A DNA stretch of 64,000 nt from Cytobacillus stercorigallinarum. GTDB lineage: Bacteria > Bacillota > Bacilli > Bacillales > Cytobacillaceae. Positions 44,204-53,532 of this stretch are shown piece after piece. Position 1 is the first letter of the stretch. Every line of letters starts with the position of its first letter. The position numbers and the translations under genes were made by a program. The notes beneath the pieces were generated by a model. It did not search any database and had not been told where the DNA came from. It saw only the letters and a list, made by a program, of their open reading frames with translations. The stretch is from positions 62,001 to 126,000 of the forward strand of contig NZ_JACSQT010000001.1 in assembly GCF_014836495.1 (NCBI RefSeq), in the 5' to 3' direction.

Positions 44204-44262
44204 GTGACAGAAGTATATATTTCATATATAATAACAACAATTATAAAAAATGTATTATAATT
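44204..44262 (+). promoter_or_regulatory. Promoter and inverted repeat upstream of aroA
   Basis: GTGACA (44204-44209), 17 bases, TATAAT (44227-44232). Just downstream AATTATAA (44239-44246) and TTATAATT (44255-44262) form an inverted repeat with an eight-base spacer, placed at the transcription start, so it may be an operator. Confidence 0.5.
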
Positions 44263-44373
44263 ATCACCAAAACAATTAAGTGATATCTGAATAAAGCAAG
44301 AAAGTTATCTTACTCATCTTCGCTTTTTAGGATGGAGCTTTAATGTAATAACAATTGAGAGGATGGGACTATT

Positions 44374-45447
44374 ATGGGTAAAGAACTAGAGCAATTGCGT
44401 AACCGAGTGGATGAAATTAACCTTCAGTTGCTTTCTTTAATAAATGAGAGAGCAGAACTTGTCCAAGAAATCGGAAGGGTAAAGGAAACACAAGGCGTCT
44501 ATCGTTATGATCCTGTCCGCGAAAGAGCGATGTTGGATCTAATTAAAGAGAATAATAATGGACCATTTGAGAACTCAACAATTGAGCATATGTTCAAGGA
44601 AATTTTTAAAGCTGGTTTAGAATTACAAAAAGATGACCATCGCAAAGCATTATTAGTATCCCGTAAGAAAAAATCTGAAAATACAATTGTTGATATAAAT
44701 GGAGAGCAGATCGGTAACGGACAGCCGCATCTTGTCTTCGGACCATGTGCGGTAGAATCATATGAGCAAGTGGCATCAGTTGCGGAAGCTGTGAAGGCTA
44801 AAGGCTTGAAGTTGTTACGTGGCGGCGCATTTAAGCCTAGAACTTCTCCATATGATTTCCAAGGATTAGGTGTTGAAGGCTTAAAGATCTTAAAACGTGT
44901 AGCAGATGAATACGGTTTAGCTGTTATTTCAGAAATCGTCAGCCCAAATGATATGGAAACAGCAGTGCAGTACTTAGATGTTATTCAAATTGGCGCTAGA
45001 AATATGCAGAATTTTGAATTGCTAAAAGCAGCAGGACAAATCAATAAGCCCGTGCTCTTAAAGCGTGGTATGTCTGCAACGATTGAAGAGTTCATTAATG
45101 CTGCTGAATACATCATGGCACAAGGGAATGGCCAAATCATTCTTTGTGAACGTGGGATAAGAACATATGAAAAAGCAACAAGAAATACGTTAGATATTAC
45201 GGCTGTTCCAATTTTAAAACAAGAAACACATTTACCAGTTATGGTTGATGTCACTCATTCAACTGGAAGAAAAGATTTATTACTTCCAGCTGCAAAAGCA
45301 GCACTTGCTATTGGTGCTGATGGAGTAATGGCAGAAGTCCATCCTGATCCTGCAGTGGCGTTATCTGATTCCGCACAGCAAATGGATTTAAATCAATTCG
45401 ATCAATTCATGAATGAACTAAAACTTCCTTCACAAATTCAAGTGTAA
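44374..45447 (+). CDS. aroA: Bifunctional chorismate mutase / DAHP synthase AroA
   Basis: A 357-residue fusion. Residues 1 to about 85 are an AroQ-type chorismate mutase ([20 protein letters not shown]), and from about 110 onwards the type Ib DAHP synthase with [24 protein letters not shown] and DVTHSTGR. It starts the shikimate pathway by joining phosphoenolpyruvate and erythrose 4-phosphate; the mutase domain serves feedback control by chorismate and prephenate in bacilli. GAGGATGG precedes the ATG. It lies upstream of ccpA, as in B. subtilis (aroA, also called aroG). Confidence 0.95.
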   Translation: MGKELEQLRNRVDEINLQLLSLINERAELVQEIGRVKETQGVYRYDPVRERAMLDLIKENNNGPFENSTIEHMFKEIFKAGLELQKDDHRKALLVSRKKKSENTIVDINGEQIGNGQPHLVFGPCAVESYEQVASVAEAVKAKGLKLLRGGAFKPRTSPYDFQGLGVEGLKILKRVADEYGLAVISEIVSPNDMETAVQYLDVIQIGARNMQNFELLKAAGQINKPVLLKRGMSATIEEFINAAEYIMAQGNGQIILCERGIRTYEKATRNTLDITAVPILKQETHLPVMVDVTHSTGRKDLLLPAAKAALAIGADGVMAEVHPDPAVALSDSAQQMDLNQFDQFMNELKLPSQIQV

Positions 45448-45456
45448 TGATATAAT

Positions 45457-45509
45457 AAAGCTGACTTAAGGGGAATGGTAATGGTCCCTTTTGAGTCGGC
45501 TTTTTTTAT
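45457..45509 (+). terminator. Terminator after aroA
   Basis: AAAGC.GACT..AA.GGG pairs with CCC..TT.AGTC.GCTTT, followed by seven T. Confidence 0.87.
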
Positions 45510-45669
45510 ATCTTTATAAAATCATTTGTAGTGAGGATGGTTGTGATTTTCTAATCATTTTTTTAAGATTATGTGAGGAGTTGAACAATAGGGAAGAACA
45601 TTTGATATTCGTGATCTGGGCTAGATTTTAACTATTTTTTGACTTTTTCATAAATATTGCAGCATGAAG

Positions 45670-45699
45670 TTGCGAGGGATGAGAAAAGTATCGTATGAT
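45670..45699 (+). promoter_or_regulatory. Possible ccpA promoter
   Basis: TTGCGA (45670-45675), 18 bases, TATGAT (45694-45699), about 100 bases before the ccpA start. The rest of the gap 45510-45801 shows nothing distinct. Confidence 0.35.
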
Positions 45700-45801
45700 T
45701 ATACATAATGACAATTCTTGCTGAACAAATAAGGTTTGTAGAAGAATGACATACATAAATACATTTTATTAATATAGAAAAAAGTAAAAGGAGTGTGTGA
45801 C

Positions 45802-46800
45802 ATGAATATTACGATTTATGATGTAGCACGCGAAGCAAATGTTTCAATGGCTACTGTTTCAAGGGTTGTCAATGGGAATCCTAATGTCAAACCAACAACA
45901 AGGAAAAAAGTATTAGAAGTAATTGAACGTTTAGGTTACCGTCCAAATGCTGTCGCAAGGGGTCTGGCTAGTAAAAAAACGACAACAGTAGGTGTGATAT
46001 TACCCGACGTATCGAGCACCTTAGTCGCGGAGTTAGCTAGAGGAATTGAAGATATCGCAACAATGTATAAGTATAATATTATTTTAAGTAACTCAGATCA
46101 AAATATGGACAAGGAGTTACATCTATTGAACACGATGTTAGGAAAACAAGTGGACGGGATTGTTTTTATGGGCGGTAATATAGAGGAAGCACATGTGGCG
46201 GAATTTGAGAAATCCCCTGTACCTATTGTACTTGCTGGTTCGATTGAAAAGTCGCAAACCATTCCTTCTGTAAACATCGATTATGAACAAGCAGCTTATG
46301 ATGCGACGGAAGCCTTTATTCAAAAAGGTCACGAAAAAATTGCCTTTCTTATTGGTCCGTTAAGAGAACCAATCAATGCAGAAAAAAAATTAAAAGGCTA
46401 TAAGAAAGCTCTTCAAGATGCGAATATTCCTTATCATGAGGAATGGGTAATTGAAGGCGACTACACATATGACTCAGGTTTAGAGGCATTTGAACGGTTG
46501 TTAGAGTTAGATAACAAGCCAACTGCTATATTTGCTGGGTCAGACGAAATGGCATTAGGAATCGTTCATGGTGCACAAGATAAAGGATATCACGTACCTC
46601 AGGATGTGGAAGTGATTAGTTCTGATAGCACAAGATTAGCTTTAATGGTGAGACCACAACTTACATCCGTTGTTCAACCGTTATATGACATTGGTGCAGT
46701 AGCAATGAGGTTATTGACGAAGTATATGAATAAGGAAGAAGTCACAGATCACACAGTAGTACTTCCGCACCGAATTGAACAGCGGAACTCAACAAAATAA
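45802..46800 (+). CDS. ccpA: Catabolite control protein CcpA
   Basis: A 332-residue LacI-family regulator. The N-terminal helix-turn-helix and hinge ([36 protein letters not shown]) are those of CcpA, followed by the periplasmic-binding-like core ([10 protein letters not shown] onward). With HPr(Ser-P) it binds cre sites to repress or activate carbon genes. AAAAGGAG eight bases before the ATG at 45802 decides the start. Downstream motPS follows, an arrangement conserved in bacilli. A plausible target within this window is the acuABC promoter. Confidence 0.96.
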   Translation: MNITIYDVAREANVSMATVSRVVNGNPNVKPTTRKKVLEVIERLGYRPNAVARGLASKKTTTVGVILPDVSSTLVAELARGIEDIATMYKYNIILSNSDQNMDKELHLLNTMLGKQVDGIVFMGGNIEEAHVAEFEKSPVPIVLAGSIEKSQTIPSVNIDYEQAAYDATEAFIQKGHEKIAFLIGPLREPINAEKKLKGYKKALQDANIPYHEEWVIEGDYTYDSGLEAFERLLELDNKPTAIFAGSDEMALGIVHGAQDKGYHVPQDVEVISSDSTRLALMVRPQLTSVVQPLYDIGAVAMRLLTKYMNKEEVTDHTVVLPHRIEQRNSTK

Positions 46801-46837
46801 TCATCCGACCGATATGAGAAAAAGAGAAAAGACATAT

Positions 46838-46881
46838 AAAAGTGAGTTTACCGTATTTACAAGGTAATTCTCACTTTTTAC
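46838..46881 (+). terminator. Terminator after ccpA
   Basis: AAAAGTGAG and CTCACTTTT, with inner ACC/GGT pairing, followed by TTTT. Confidence 0.8.
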
Positions 46882-46965
46882 ATGTTAAGGTAAGAAAAAA
46901 TGGTCAAGTGAGAAGATAAGTGTCTTTACGGCTAATAAGGCACAACTTGTCTTCACCTCTTGCAG

Positions 46966-46988
46966 ACTCGCCAATAGGCGAGTTTTCT
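46966..46988 (+). promoter_or_regulatory. Terminator-like hairpin in the motP leader
   Basis: ACTCGCC/AATA/GGCGAGT followed by TTTTCT ends 25 bases before the motP ATG and after the ccpA terminator. It may attenuate read-through from ccpA into motPS; no ligand-binding motif was recognised in the leader. Confidence 0.5.
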
Positions 46989-47013
46989 AATTTCGTAATT
47001 TGGGAGAGAGAGA

Positions 47014-47835
47014 ATGAGAAAGCTAGACAAGTTAACACCAGTTGGTTTAATGGTCGGTGTAATCATGATTATCTTTGGAATTGTTGCTTCCGGTGGGTGG
47101 ACAGGGATCAAGTCTTTCTTTGATTTCTCATCCATCTTTATTGTCATTGGTGGTGTAGTTGCAGGTCTTTTTATATCCTTCCAAATGAAGGATTTACGAA
47201 AAACTTTTATAGTAATGAAAAAAGGCTTTTCTAAAGAAGAGAGGTCGATAGAGAGTCTGATTGAGACTTTTGTTAAGTTAGCAGACCGTGCAAGAAGAGA
47301 AGGCATATTATCTTTAGAGTTAGAAGTCGTAAATGAACCAAATCCATTCATCCGTAAAGGTGTGTTGTTGGCGGTTGATGGAATTGAACCAGAAATGATT
47401 AGAGATATCCTTAATGCAGATATTGATGCAATGGAAGAGCGCCATCGAAAAGGAAGGAATATTTTTGAAAAAGCGGGGGATTATGCACCTGCTTGGGGTA
47501 TGATTGGTACATTAATTGGTCTTGTCCTTATGTTGAAAAATATGGATGACCCCTCAGAACTTGGTTCCGGAATGGCAATTGCTCTATTAACGACTTTATA
47601 TGGCACTTTACTAGCAAATCTTTTTTTCAATCCTTTAGCTGCGAAACTTGAATCTCAAACGGATGATGAAATTTTTTATAAACAGGTTGTGATTGAAGGG
47701 GTAATTGGGGTTCAAACGGGACAGAATCCAACGATTTTACGAGAGAAATTAAGTGTTTATTTGTCCGAAACCGAGAAAAAAGCGATCGAGGAGCGACTAG
47801 AGCTAACGGAGGGCTTTGAACATGAGGCGCAATAA
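47014..47835 (+). CDS. motP: Flagellar stator protein MotP
   Basis: A 273-residue MotA/TolQ-family membrane protein with four membrane helices: near the start (LMVGVIMIIFGIVASGGW), at about 40-57, and the pair after residue 160 (APAWGMIGTLIGLVLML, ALLTTLYGTLLANLFF). With MotS it forms the sodium-driven stator that turns the flagellum in bacilli, alongside the proton-driven MotAB. GGGAGAGAG precedes the ATG. The location right after ccpA is characteristic of motPS. Its end overlaps motS by 14 bases. Confidence 0.93.
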   Translation: MRKLDKLTPVGLMVGVIMIIFGIVASGGWTGIKSFFDFSSIFIVIGGVVAGLFISFQMKDLRKTFIVMKKGFSKEERSIESLIETFVKLADRARREGILSLELEVVNEPNPFIRKGVLLAVDGIEPEMIRDILNADIDAMEERHRKGRNIFEKAGDYAPAWGMIGTLIGLVLMLKNMDDPSELGSGMAIALLTTLYGTLLANLFFNPLAAKLESQTDDEIFYKQVVIEGVIGVQTGQNPTILREKLSVYLSETEKKAIEERLELTEGFEHEAQ

Positions 47836-48568
47836 TCGCCGATCTAAAAGAAATAGGAACAATAAAAAGGGTGCTCCCCTTTGGATGGTGACCTATTCGG
47901 ACCTTGTTACGCTCGTTCTCGTCTTTTTCATCCTCCTGTTTTCGATGTCACAAGTGGACATGACGAAGTTTAAAGCTGTCTCAGATTCATTTAATAAAGT
48001 AGGGATATTCCAATCTAGCTCATCAATATTACCTGAGGATGGACGTGAATCTGTGTCAGATGAAACAGAGACAGGAACACCCCATTCACTTGATTCACTT
48101 GTTCAGGAAGTCGAGAGCTATCTAAAATCTAATGGAATGGAAAATGTGATTACAGCCAATCGAAACGAAAGAGGTGTTGTGCTCGTTCTTCAAGAACAAG
48201 TATTGTTTGAAACGGGCCAAGCCGATCTTATTGAAGATTCATTTGGTTTTCTCGAAAAGTTAGGGATTATGCTCAAAGAAATGCCTAATCTTATCCGAGT
48301 TGAGGGTCATACAGATAATCGTCCAATCGAGACTTATCGTTACCCATCGAATTGGGAATTATCTTCTGCTCGGGCAAGTAGTGTTATTCGTTATTTGGTG
48401 GAGAATAATGAAATAGAACCGTCTCGTTTTACTGCAGTAGGATACGGTGAAACAAGGCCGATTGTCGCTAACAATAGCTCGGAAAATTGGGAGAAAAATC
48501 GCAGAGTAGAAGTGATTATTCTTGATCCTGAATATAATCATAATGAAGCTATGGAATCATCTCATTGA
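47822..48568 (+). CDS. motS: Flagellar stator protein MotS
   Basis: A 248-residue MotB-type stator protein: a basic cytoplasmic start, one membrane helix with the ion-binding aspartate D27 in VTYSDLVTLVLVFFILLF, a plug/linker, and an OmpA-like peptidoglycan-binding domain (VEGHTDNRPI, SNWELSSARA, GYGETRP, NRRVEVIIL). Pairing with MotP implies sodium coupling. The ATG at 47822 lies eight bases after GGAGGG; an in-frame TTG two codons earlier is less likely. A terminator overlaps the end of the gene. Confidence 0.93.
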   Translation: MRRNNRRSKRNRNNKKGAPLWMVTYSDLVTLVLVFFILLFSMSQVDMTKFKAVSDSFNKVGIFQSSSSILPEDGRESVSDETETGTPHSLDSLVQEVESYLKSNGMENVITANRNERGVVLVLQEQVLFETGQADLIEDSFGFLEKLGIMLKEMPNLIRVEGHTDNRPIETYRYPSNWELSSARASSVIRYLVENNEIEPSRFTAVGYGETRPIVANNSSENWEKNRRVEVIILDPEYNHNEAMESSH

Positions 48569-48584
48569 TTCTATAGCTTTTTTC
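48545..48584 (+). terminator. Terminator overlapping the end of motS
   Basis: AAGCTAT.GAATCA pairs with TGATTC.ATAGCTT around six bases, followed by T residues; the stop codon is inside the hairpin. Confidence 0.88.
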
Positions 48585-48726
48585 ACTTTATTTAGTCTAA
48601 GAAAAAGCTGGGTATACGCATTACCATTATCTATTTTACACAAGCAAGAGTAACTTTTTTCAACCTCTAGACTGACTTTTAAAAAGCAGTCATTTTGTAT
48701 AATGAAAGTAACAGTAAGGAGGAGAA

Positions 48727-49374
48727 ATGATGCAAATAAAAGAGCTAACAATATATGTAGGTAATTACAATGAAACGAAAAAATTTTATGAAGAAGTGAT
48801 GGGGTTACATGTATATAAAGAATCTAAACAACAGATTACATTTCAGGTCGGTACAAGTCTGTTAACCATTCAAGAGGCGTATGAACAGGCCTCTTTTTAT
48901 CATTTCGCTATTAATATTCCACCTAACTTATTTCAATCAGCGAAAGTTTGGTTAAGTAATAGAGTGACATTGGCAAGGGAAGAGGGTGAAGATGAGGCAG
49001 ACTTTAAGGAAGCAAAAGCAAAAACGATCTATTTCGAGGATCCATCCGGTAATATCGTTGAATTCATTGCAAGAAAAACGTCTGCTGTAGCTGATGAATC
49101 GCATTTTCATAGGGCTCATTTCTTAAATATAAGTGAGGTGGGTATCGCTACAAACCATGTACTAGAGCTTGCTCAGCAATTACAAGATAAAGGAATACCA
49201 GTGAGAAACAACGAATCTATTAAACACGAGAAATATTTAAATTTTTTCGGAGAATATGAAGATGGAGTTTATATTATTGTTGCTCCTGTTGGTAGAAGGT
49301 GGATTTTCTCTAATAAATATGCTAAAGAGGCACCAATCGTTATTCGAACAGATAGAGGGATTATTCAATCATAG
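48727..49374 (+). CDS. VOC-family (glyoxalase/dioxygenase fold) protein
   Basis: A 215-residue protein with a VOC module at about 1-115 (IKELTIYVGNYNETKKFYEEV, then YFEDPSGNIVEFIAR), whose metal-binding glutamate is in NIVEF and histidine in FYHFAIN. A second, weaker half-module follows (HFLNISEVGIATN...APVG). Such enzymes act on small molecules as glyoxalases, dioxygenases or resistance proteins; substrate unknown. GGAGGAGA precedes the ATG. Its stop is 15 bases before the GrpB gene, so they form an operon. Confidence 0.82.
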   Translation: MMQIKELTIYVGNYNETKKFYEEVMGLHVYKESKQQITFQVGTSLLTIQEAYEQASFYHFAINIPPNLFQSAKVWLSNRVTLAREEGEDEADFKEAKAKTIYFEDPSGNIVEFIARKTSAVADESHFHRAHFLNISEVGIATNHVLELAQQLQDKGIPVRNNESIKHEKYLNFFGEYEDGVYIIVAPVGRRWIFSNKYAKEAPIVIRTDRGIIQS

Positions 49375-49389
49375 ATAATGGAGGTAATC

Positions 49390-49929
49390 ATGAGGAAAGT
49401 AGAAGTACTTGATTATGATCGACAATGGTCTACGGCTTTTGAAGTAGAGGCACAGAAGTTAAAGCGAGTCTTCAAAGAGCAAATGATAGCCATATTTCAT
49501 ATCGGTAGTACCTCAGTGCCAGGTCTTAAATCCAAGCCGATTATTGATATATTACCGGTTGTCAAAGATATTACAGAGGTTGATGATTACATCACTGAAA
49601 TGAATGCATTAGGGTATGAGGCAAGAGGAGAGAATGGTATTAGAGGCAGAAGATATTTTCAAAAAGGACATGATAATCGTACTCATCATCTTCATTTTTT
49701 TGCAAGAGACAATGAAGAGATTATTAGACATCTTGCCTTTCGTGATTATTTACGGACTCATCCATTAGAAGCAAAAAAATATGGTGCATTAAAAGAAGCA
49801 TTGGCCATTAAACACTCTGCAGATATTCATGCCTATATAGAAGGAAAAAATGCTTATGTGAAAAAAGTTGAACAAAAGGCATTAACTTGGTTTGAACAGG
49901 ACGGGAATCTTCATCAACATCGGTTTTAA
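49390..49929 (+). CDS. GrpB family protein (UPF0157)
   Basis: A 179-residue GrpB/UPF0157 protein with a nucleotidyltransferase-like core: FHIGSTSVPGLKSKPIIDIL (about 37-56) carries the G-S and D-x-D-like residues. The family includes putative nucleotidyltransferases and is sometimes fused to CoaE; function unknown. GGAGGT before 49390 selects this ATG over 49378, which overlaps it. Second gene of a two-gene unit with the VOC protein. Confidence 0.85.
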   Translation: MRKVEVLDYDRQWSTAFEVEAQKLKRVFKEQMIAIFHIGSTSVPGLKSKPIIDILPVVKDITEVDDYITEMNALGYEARGENGIRGRRYFQKGHDNRTHHLHFFARDNEEIIRHLAFRDYLRTHPLEAKKYGALKEALAIKHSADIHAYIEGKNAYVKKVEQKALTWFEQDGNLHQHRF

Positions 49930-49948
49930 ATATATTTTACTGGATGGC

Positions 49949-50842
49949 CTATTTTTCACCATCCAGTGAAATATATTGGTCTAACACAAATTTTTTAAAT
50001 GTTTTTGTGATAGGTGACATATAACGGCTTTCTAACCAAGCAATACCAATCATACGAAAACAATGTGGTCGACTAATTGGAATTTGTATAATCTTACTTT
50101 TGTTGATACCTTTCAAATCTGGTAAAACTGAAACCCCAAGCTCTGCGGCAACTAACCCTGCCACTGTGTCTGCCTCATCGCCTTCAAACGTAATTTTTGG
50201 TGTGATCCCTGCATCTAAAAAGAGCCCCTCAACGGTTTCTCTTAAAGAATAACCTTTCTTTAAATGGATGATGGGTTCATATTTTAGTTCTTCGAGTGTA
50301 ATAGAGTTTTTCTTTGCTAGGTGATGGTTTTTAGGTACGACGGCAAAAAGTTCTTCTTCCCATAACTTCATCCACCCTACCTCATCATCTTTATCATTAG
50401 GTGCAATAAAACATAAATCAATTTGTCCATTATAAAGTTGTTCTAACATGACATGTGAAGCTCCCTGACTAAGTTGGAAATGTGTTTCAGGGTAAGAATC
50501 ACGGAATTGTGAAATCATATCAGGGATAATATTGGTACTTAATGTATGGAGAAAGCCAAGAGAAATCGTTCCAGTATGCGGTTGAATAAGGTCTTGAATT
50601 TCTTGTTTGGCTTCTACATATTCTTGAATTATTTTCTCTACTCTTCGCAAAAAAATAACCCCATATCCATTAAGGTGAATAGCACGCCCCTGTCTTTCAA
50701 ATAATGGTACGCCTAATTCATCCTCTAACCTTGCAATGGAACGACTTAATGCAGACTGAGAAATCAATAGTTTCTCTGCTGATTGTGTCATATGTTCCGT
50801 TTCGGCAAGTGTTCGAAAATAAAGCAATTGTTGAATATCCAT
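49949..50842 (-). CDS. LysR-family regulator, divergent from an MFS gene
   Basis: A 297-residue LysR-type regulator: N-terminal helix-turn-helix (MTQSAEKLLISQSALSRSIA, about 18-37) and a two-lobed effector domain (from about 90). The ATG at 50842 follows GAAAGAGTGAG; the frame extends to 50872 without a better signal. Only 79 bases separate it from the start of the MFS gene on the other strand, so it very likely controls that gene. The pair resembles the E. coli ynfL-ynfM arrangement. Confidence 0.88.
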   Translation of the reverse strand: MDIQQLLYFRTLAETEHMTQSAEKLLISQSALSRSIARLEDELGVPLFERQGRAIHLNGYGVIFLRRVEKIIQEYVEAKQEIQDLIQPHTGTISLGFLHTLSTNIIPDMISQFRDSYPETHFQLSQGASHVMLEQLYNGQIDLCFIAPNDKDDEVGWMKLWEEELFAVVPKNHHLAKKNSITLEELKYEPIIHLKKGYSLRETVEGLFLDAGITPKITFEGDEADTVAGLVAAELGVSVLPDLKGINKSKIIQIPISRPHCFRMIGIAWLESRYMSPITKTFKKFVLDQYISLDGEK

Positions 50843-50865
50843 AGACTCACTCTTTCCATTACAAA

Positions 50866-50898
50866 AATGCATTATTTTTATTATTATAATGCATTATA
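50866..50898. promoter_or_regulatory. LysR operator candidate: AATGCATTAT repeated at 22 bp
   Basis: AATGCATTAT occurs at 50866-50875 and 50888-50897, exactly two helical turns apart, and the second copy lies in the palindrome TATAATGCATTATA (50885-50898). Placed between the divergent LysR and MFS genes. Confidence 0.6.
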
Positions 50899-50921
50899 CA
50901 TATCGATTCAAAGGTGGTACG

Positions 50922-52205
50922 ATGTTTAATATTAAAGAATATGTTAGAAGAACTATTCTAAAAGAAAGAAGAGAACATGAATTGATGAACGGCATACAGC
51001 AAGGTACCAACCTTTTTAAAAAAGTGAATATCGCATTTTTTGCTGCGGGATTTAATACTTTTGCCATACTCTATTGCATGCAACCATTACTGCCGGAGTT
51101 TTCGAAGATTTTTTCTATTACCCCAGCAGAAGCAAGTCTCTCCCTCTCCCTGACAACAGTAGTTTTAGCGATTAGTATGTTATTTTTTGGTTCTATATCA
51201 GAGGTGTGGGGAAGAAAACCGATTATGGTTTATTCCATGTTCATTTCCTCATTTCTGTGTATTTTGACGGCATTTAGTCCTTCTTTTGAGATATTACTTA
51301 TTTATCGTGTGCTCATTGGTGTGACACTTGCAGGCTTGCCTTCTATTGCAATGGCTTATTTATCTGAGGAAATGGATCCGAAAAGTTTAGGAAAGGCAAT
51401 GGGCCTTTATATTAGTGGGAATGCCACAGGCGCTGTCTTTGGGCGTGTGTTTACGGGTGTTATTACAGATTACTTCAGCTGGCAAATTGCTATCCTTGGC
51501 GTGGGACTGATTGGCTTTATTGCCACAATGTATTTTCAACGAAGTTTACCTGATTCAAAATTCTTTAAACCGAGATTATTAAACCTTCGTTCATTATCCC
51601 ATTCTTTAATTGACCATCTTAAAGATCCAATGTTGTTAGCTTTGTTTTTTATCGGTTTTTTACTATTAGGTAGCAATGTGGCATTGTTTAACTATGTTGG
51701 TTATTTATTAATGAGCGAGCCATTTTCATATAGTCATGCAACGATTGGCTGGTTATTTCTTATTTATTTAATCGGTGTAGTTAGTTCTACAATTAACGCA
51801 AAACTTGTTCGTTCTTACGGTAAAGAGAAAATGTTAGTCAGTTATTTCACCTTGGCCATAGTAGGTACAGTTTGTACGGCTATACCTCATATCATCGGCA
51901 TTCTTTTAGGTTTATCTATCTTTATATTTGGCTTTTTCGGGGCACACGCCATTGCTTCAAGTTGGGTTGGCCAACGAGCAACACATGACAAAGCACAAGC
52001 CTCTTCGCTCTATTTATTTCTTTATTATTTCGGCTCTAGTGTCGGTGGTACAGTTGCTGGATTCTTCTGGTCGCGCTACGAATGGCATGGAGTCATCGGC
52101 ATGGTTGTCATTTTTCTTATGATAGGATTTGCGCTTGTTGCAAGTCTACAATATATGCAAAAAAACCATGTAGTGTTGAAACAACAGTGGCATTCTTATA
52201 AATGA
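50922..52205 (+). CDS. MFS transporter (YnfM-like)
   Basis: A 427-residue 12-helix transporter with loop 2-3 motif GSISEVWGRKPIMV and the start FNTFAILYCMQPLLPEFSK typical of YnfM/arabinose-efflux-like MFS proteins. The N-terminus has about 40 charged residues before the first helix. Exported substrate unknown. AAAGGTGG fixes the ATG at 50922; the earlier one at 50889 lies in the operator. Controlled presumably by the divergent LysR protein. Confidence 0.86.
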   Translation: MFNIKEYVRRTILKERREHELMNGIQQGTNLFKKVNIAFFAAGFNTFAILYCMQPLLPEFSKIFSITPAEASLSLSLTTVVLAISMLFFGSISEVWGRKPIMVYSMFISSFLCILTAFSPSFEILLIYRVLIGVTLAGLPSIAMAYLSEEMDPKSLGKAMGLYISGNATGAVFGRVFTGVITDYFSWQIAILGVGLIGFIATMYFQRSLPDSKFFKPRLLNLRSLSHSLIDHLKDPMLLALFFIGFLLLGSNVALFNYVGYLLMSEPFSYSHATIGWLFLIYLIGVVSSTINAKLVRSYGKEKMLVSYFTLAIVGTVCTAIPHIIGILLGLSIFIFGFFGAHAIASSWVGQRATHDKAQASSLYLFLYYFGSSVGGTVAGFFWSRYEWHGVIGMVVIFLMIGFALVASLQYMQKNHVVLKQQWHSYK

Positions 52206-52215
52206 AAATGATTGA

Positions 52216-52233
52216 TGATTGAGCGCTCAATCA
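52216..52233. promoter_or_regulatory. Perfect 18-bp palindrome, TetR-type operator sequence
   Basis: TGATTGAGCGCTCAATCA lies ten bases after the MFS stop codon. It looks like a TetR-family operator, but no gene starts nearby in either direction (next gene ends at 52503). Confidence 0.4.
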
Positions 52234-52263
52234 AATATTTTTATGAGAGTAATAGACGATAGT

Positions 52264-52298
52264 AAAACCCAATCTGATCAAATCGGATTGGGTTTTTT
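52264..52298 (+). terminator. Terminator after the YnfM-like transporter
   Basis: AAACCCAATC..GAT pairs with ATC.GATTGGGTTT and T residues follow. Bases 52299-52502 contain nothing that I recognise. Confidence 0.88.
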
Positions 52299-52502
52299 CA
52301 TATAAGGGAATGATGGACAAGAGTGGAAAAAGCAGAAGTGAAAGACGAGCGATGGTGGTGTTAGCCTTTTCATTAGTAAATTTTGTTTCCATGCGCAAAT
52401 TTAGATTGTTTGCGTTACAACTTGTCACGACATTATTTCATCATAGTGGAGACGATCATTAAATAGTAACTGCCAAGCTATCGATAATAGGATTAACTCT
52501 TA

Positions 52503-53414
52503 TTAATAAGAACCAATAGCTTTTTTTCTCTCCTCTTTAAATACGTTTCTAGTTAAATCAATAAATGCTTGTAGTGGTGGTGTCATTTGTTTGTTTTTAT
52601 GCCAAGCTATTTGAGTATAGAGTTGAATGTGTTCGTTTGGCCAAATAATTTCTTTTAATTGACCGTTGTGAAGCTCTTTATTGACGACCATGGCGGGAAG
52701 AAAAGCCACACCTAGTCCAGCTATTACACATTGTTTAAGGGCCTCTATACTCACAAACTCAATACTGTTATGCAAAAAGACATTTTCCCCCGCTAAAGTC
52801 TGCTCCAATAAAGTGCGATAGGCACATCCGATTTCGGTTAAGAGAAATGATTCATTTTGTAAATCTTTTAGGGTAACGCTTGATTTAATTGCATACTCTG
52901 GCGCTGCCACCATTTTTAACTCTTCAATTATTAATGTCTCTGTCAGTAAGGTCTCAGGGGTTTTTCTCACATCCATGATAAAAGCAAGGTCGAGTGTACC
53001 ATCATCTAAAAGTGCTCTTGCTGAATCATCAGAATGGGCAGGTTTAAACGTCAATTTTACATGAGGAAACTGTGATTTAAATAATTGTAAAACTCGTGGA
53101 AGTCGGTAAGTACATTGACTTTCTTGTGCGCCAATTGTTAAGGAGGCTGTTCTAAACTGTTTGTCACTTATTTTTTGTAGTGCCTCATCATTTAACCTTA
53201 ACATTTGGTCAACATACTTCTTGTATTCTTTACCGGTAGCGGTCAAGACAAGTTTTTTTCCCAACCTTTCAAAAAGTGGGTGTTGCAGTTCTGCTTCTAA
53301 TGCTTTTATTTGAGCGGTTACACTTGATTGTGCAAAATTAAGCATTTTTGCAGTTTTTGTAAAATTCAAAGTAATGGCTGCTGTTTGAAAGGTCTTTAAT
53401 TGCTTCATATCCAT
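52503..53414 (-). CDS. LysR-family regulator (YwqM-like by context)
   Basis: A 303-residue LysR-type regulator with N-terminal helix-turn-helix (FTKTAKMLNFAQSSVTAQIK, about 18-37) and a standard effector domain. It is divergent from an FMN reductase gene with a 118-base intergenic region, as B. subtilis ywqM is from ywqN, so it probably activates that operon. AAGGTGA precedes the ATG at 53414, and a second ATG two codons on is equally spaced. Confidence 0.86.
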   Translation of the reverse strand: MDMKQLKTFQTAAITLNFTKTAKMLNFAQSSVTAQIKALEAELQHPLFERLGKKLVLTATGKEYKKYVDQMLRLNDEALQKISDKQFRTASLTIGAQESQCTYRLPRVLQLFKSQFPHVKLTFKPAHSDDSARALLDDGTLDLAFIMDVRKTPETLLTETLIIEELKMVAAPEYAIKSSVTLKDLQNESFLLTEIGCAYRTLLEQTLAGENVFLHNSIEFVSIEALKQCVIAGLGVAFLPAMVVNKELHNGQLKEIIWPNEHIQLYTQIAWHKNKQMTPPLQAFIDLTRNVFKEERKKAIGSY

Positions 53415-53532
53415 TTTTTCACCTTCAGCATTGATCGTATTTTTCGATTGATGATATCTATATTATCATCTGTATCTATTAATAGAAACAGATTAAACTT
53501 AATATGATAGGAAACTAGAGGAGTGAATCGTA

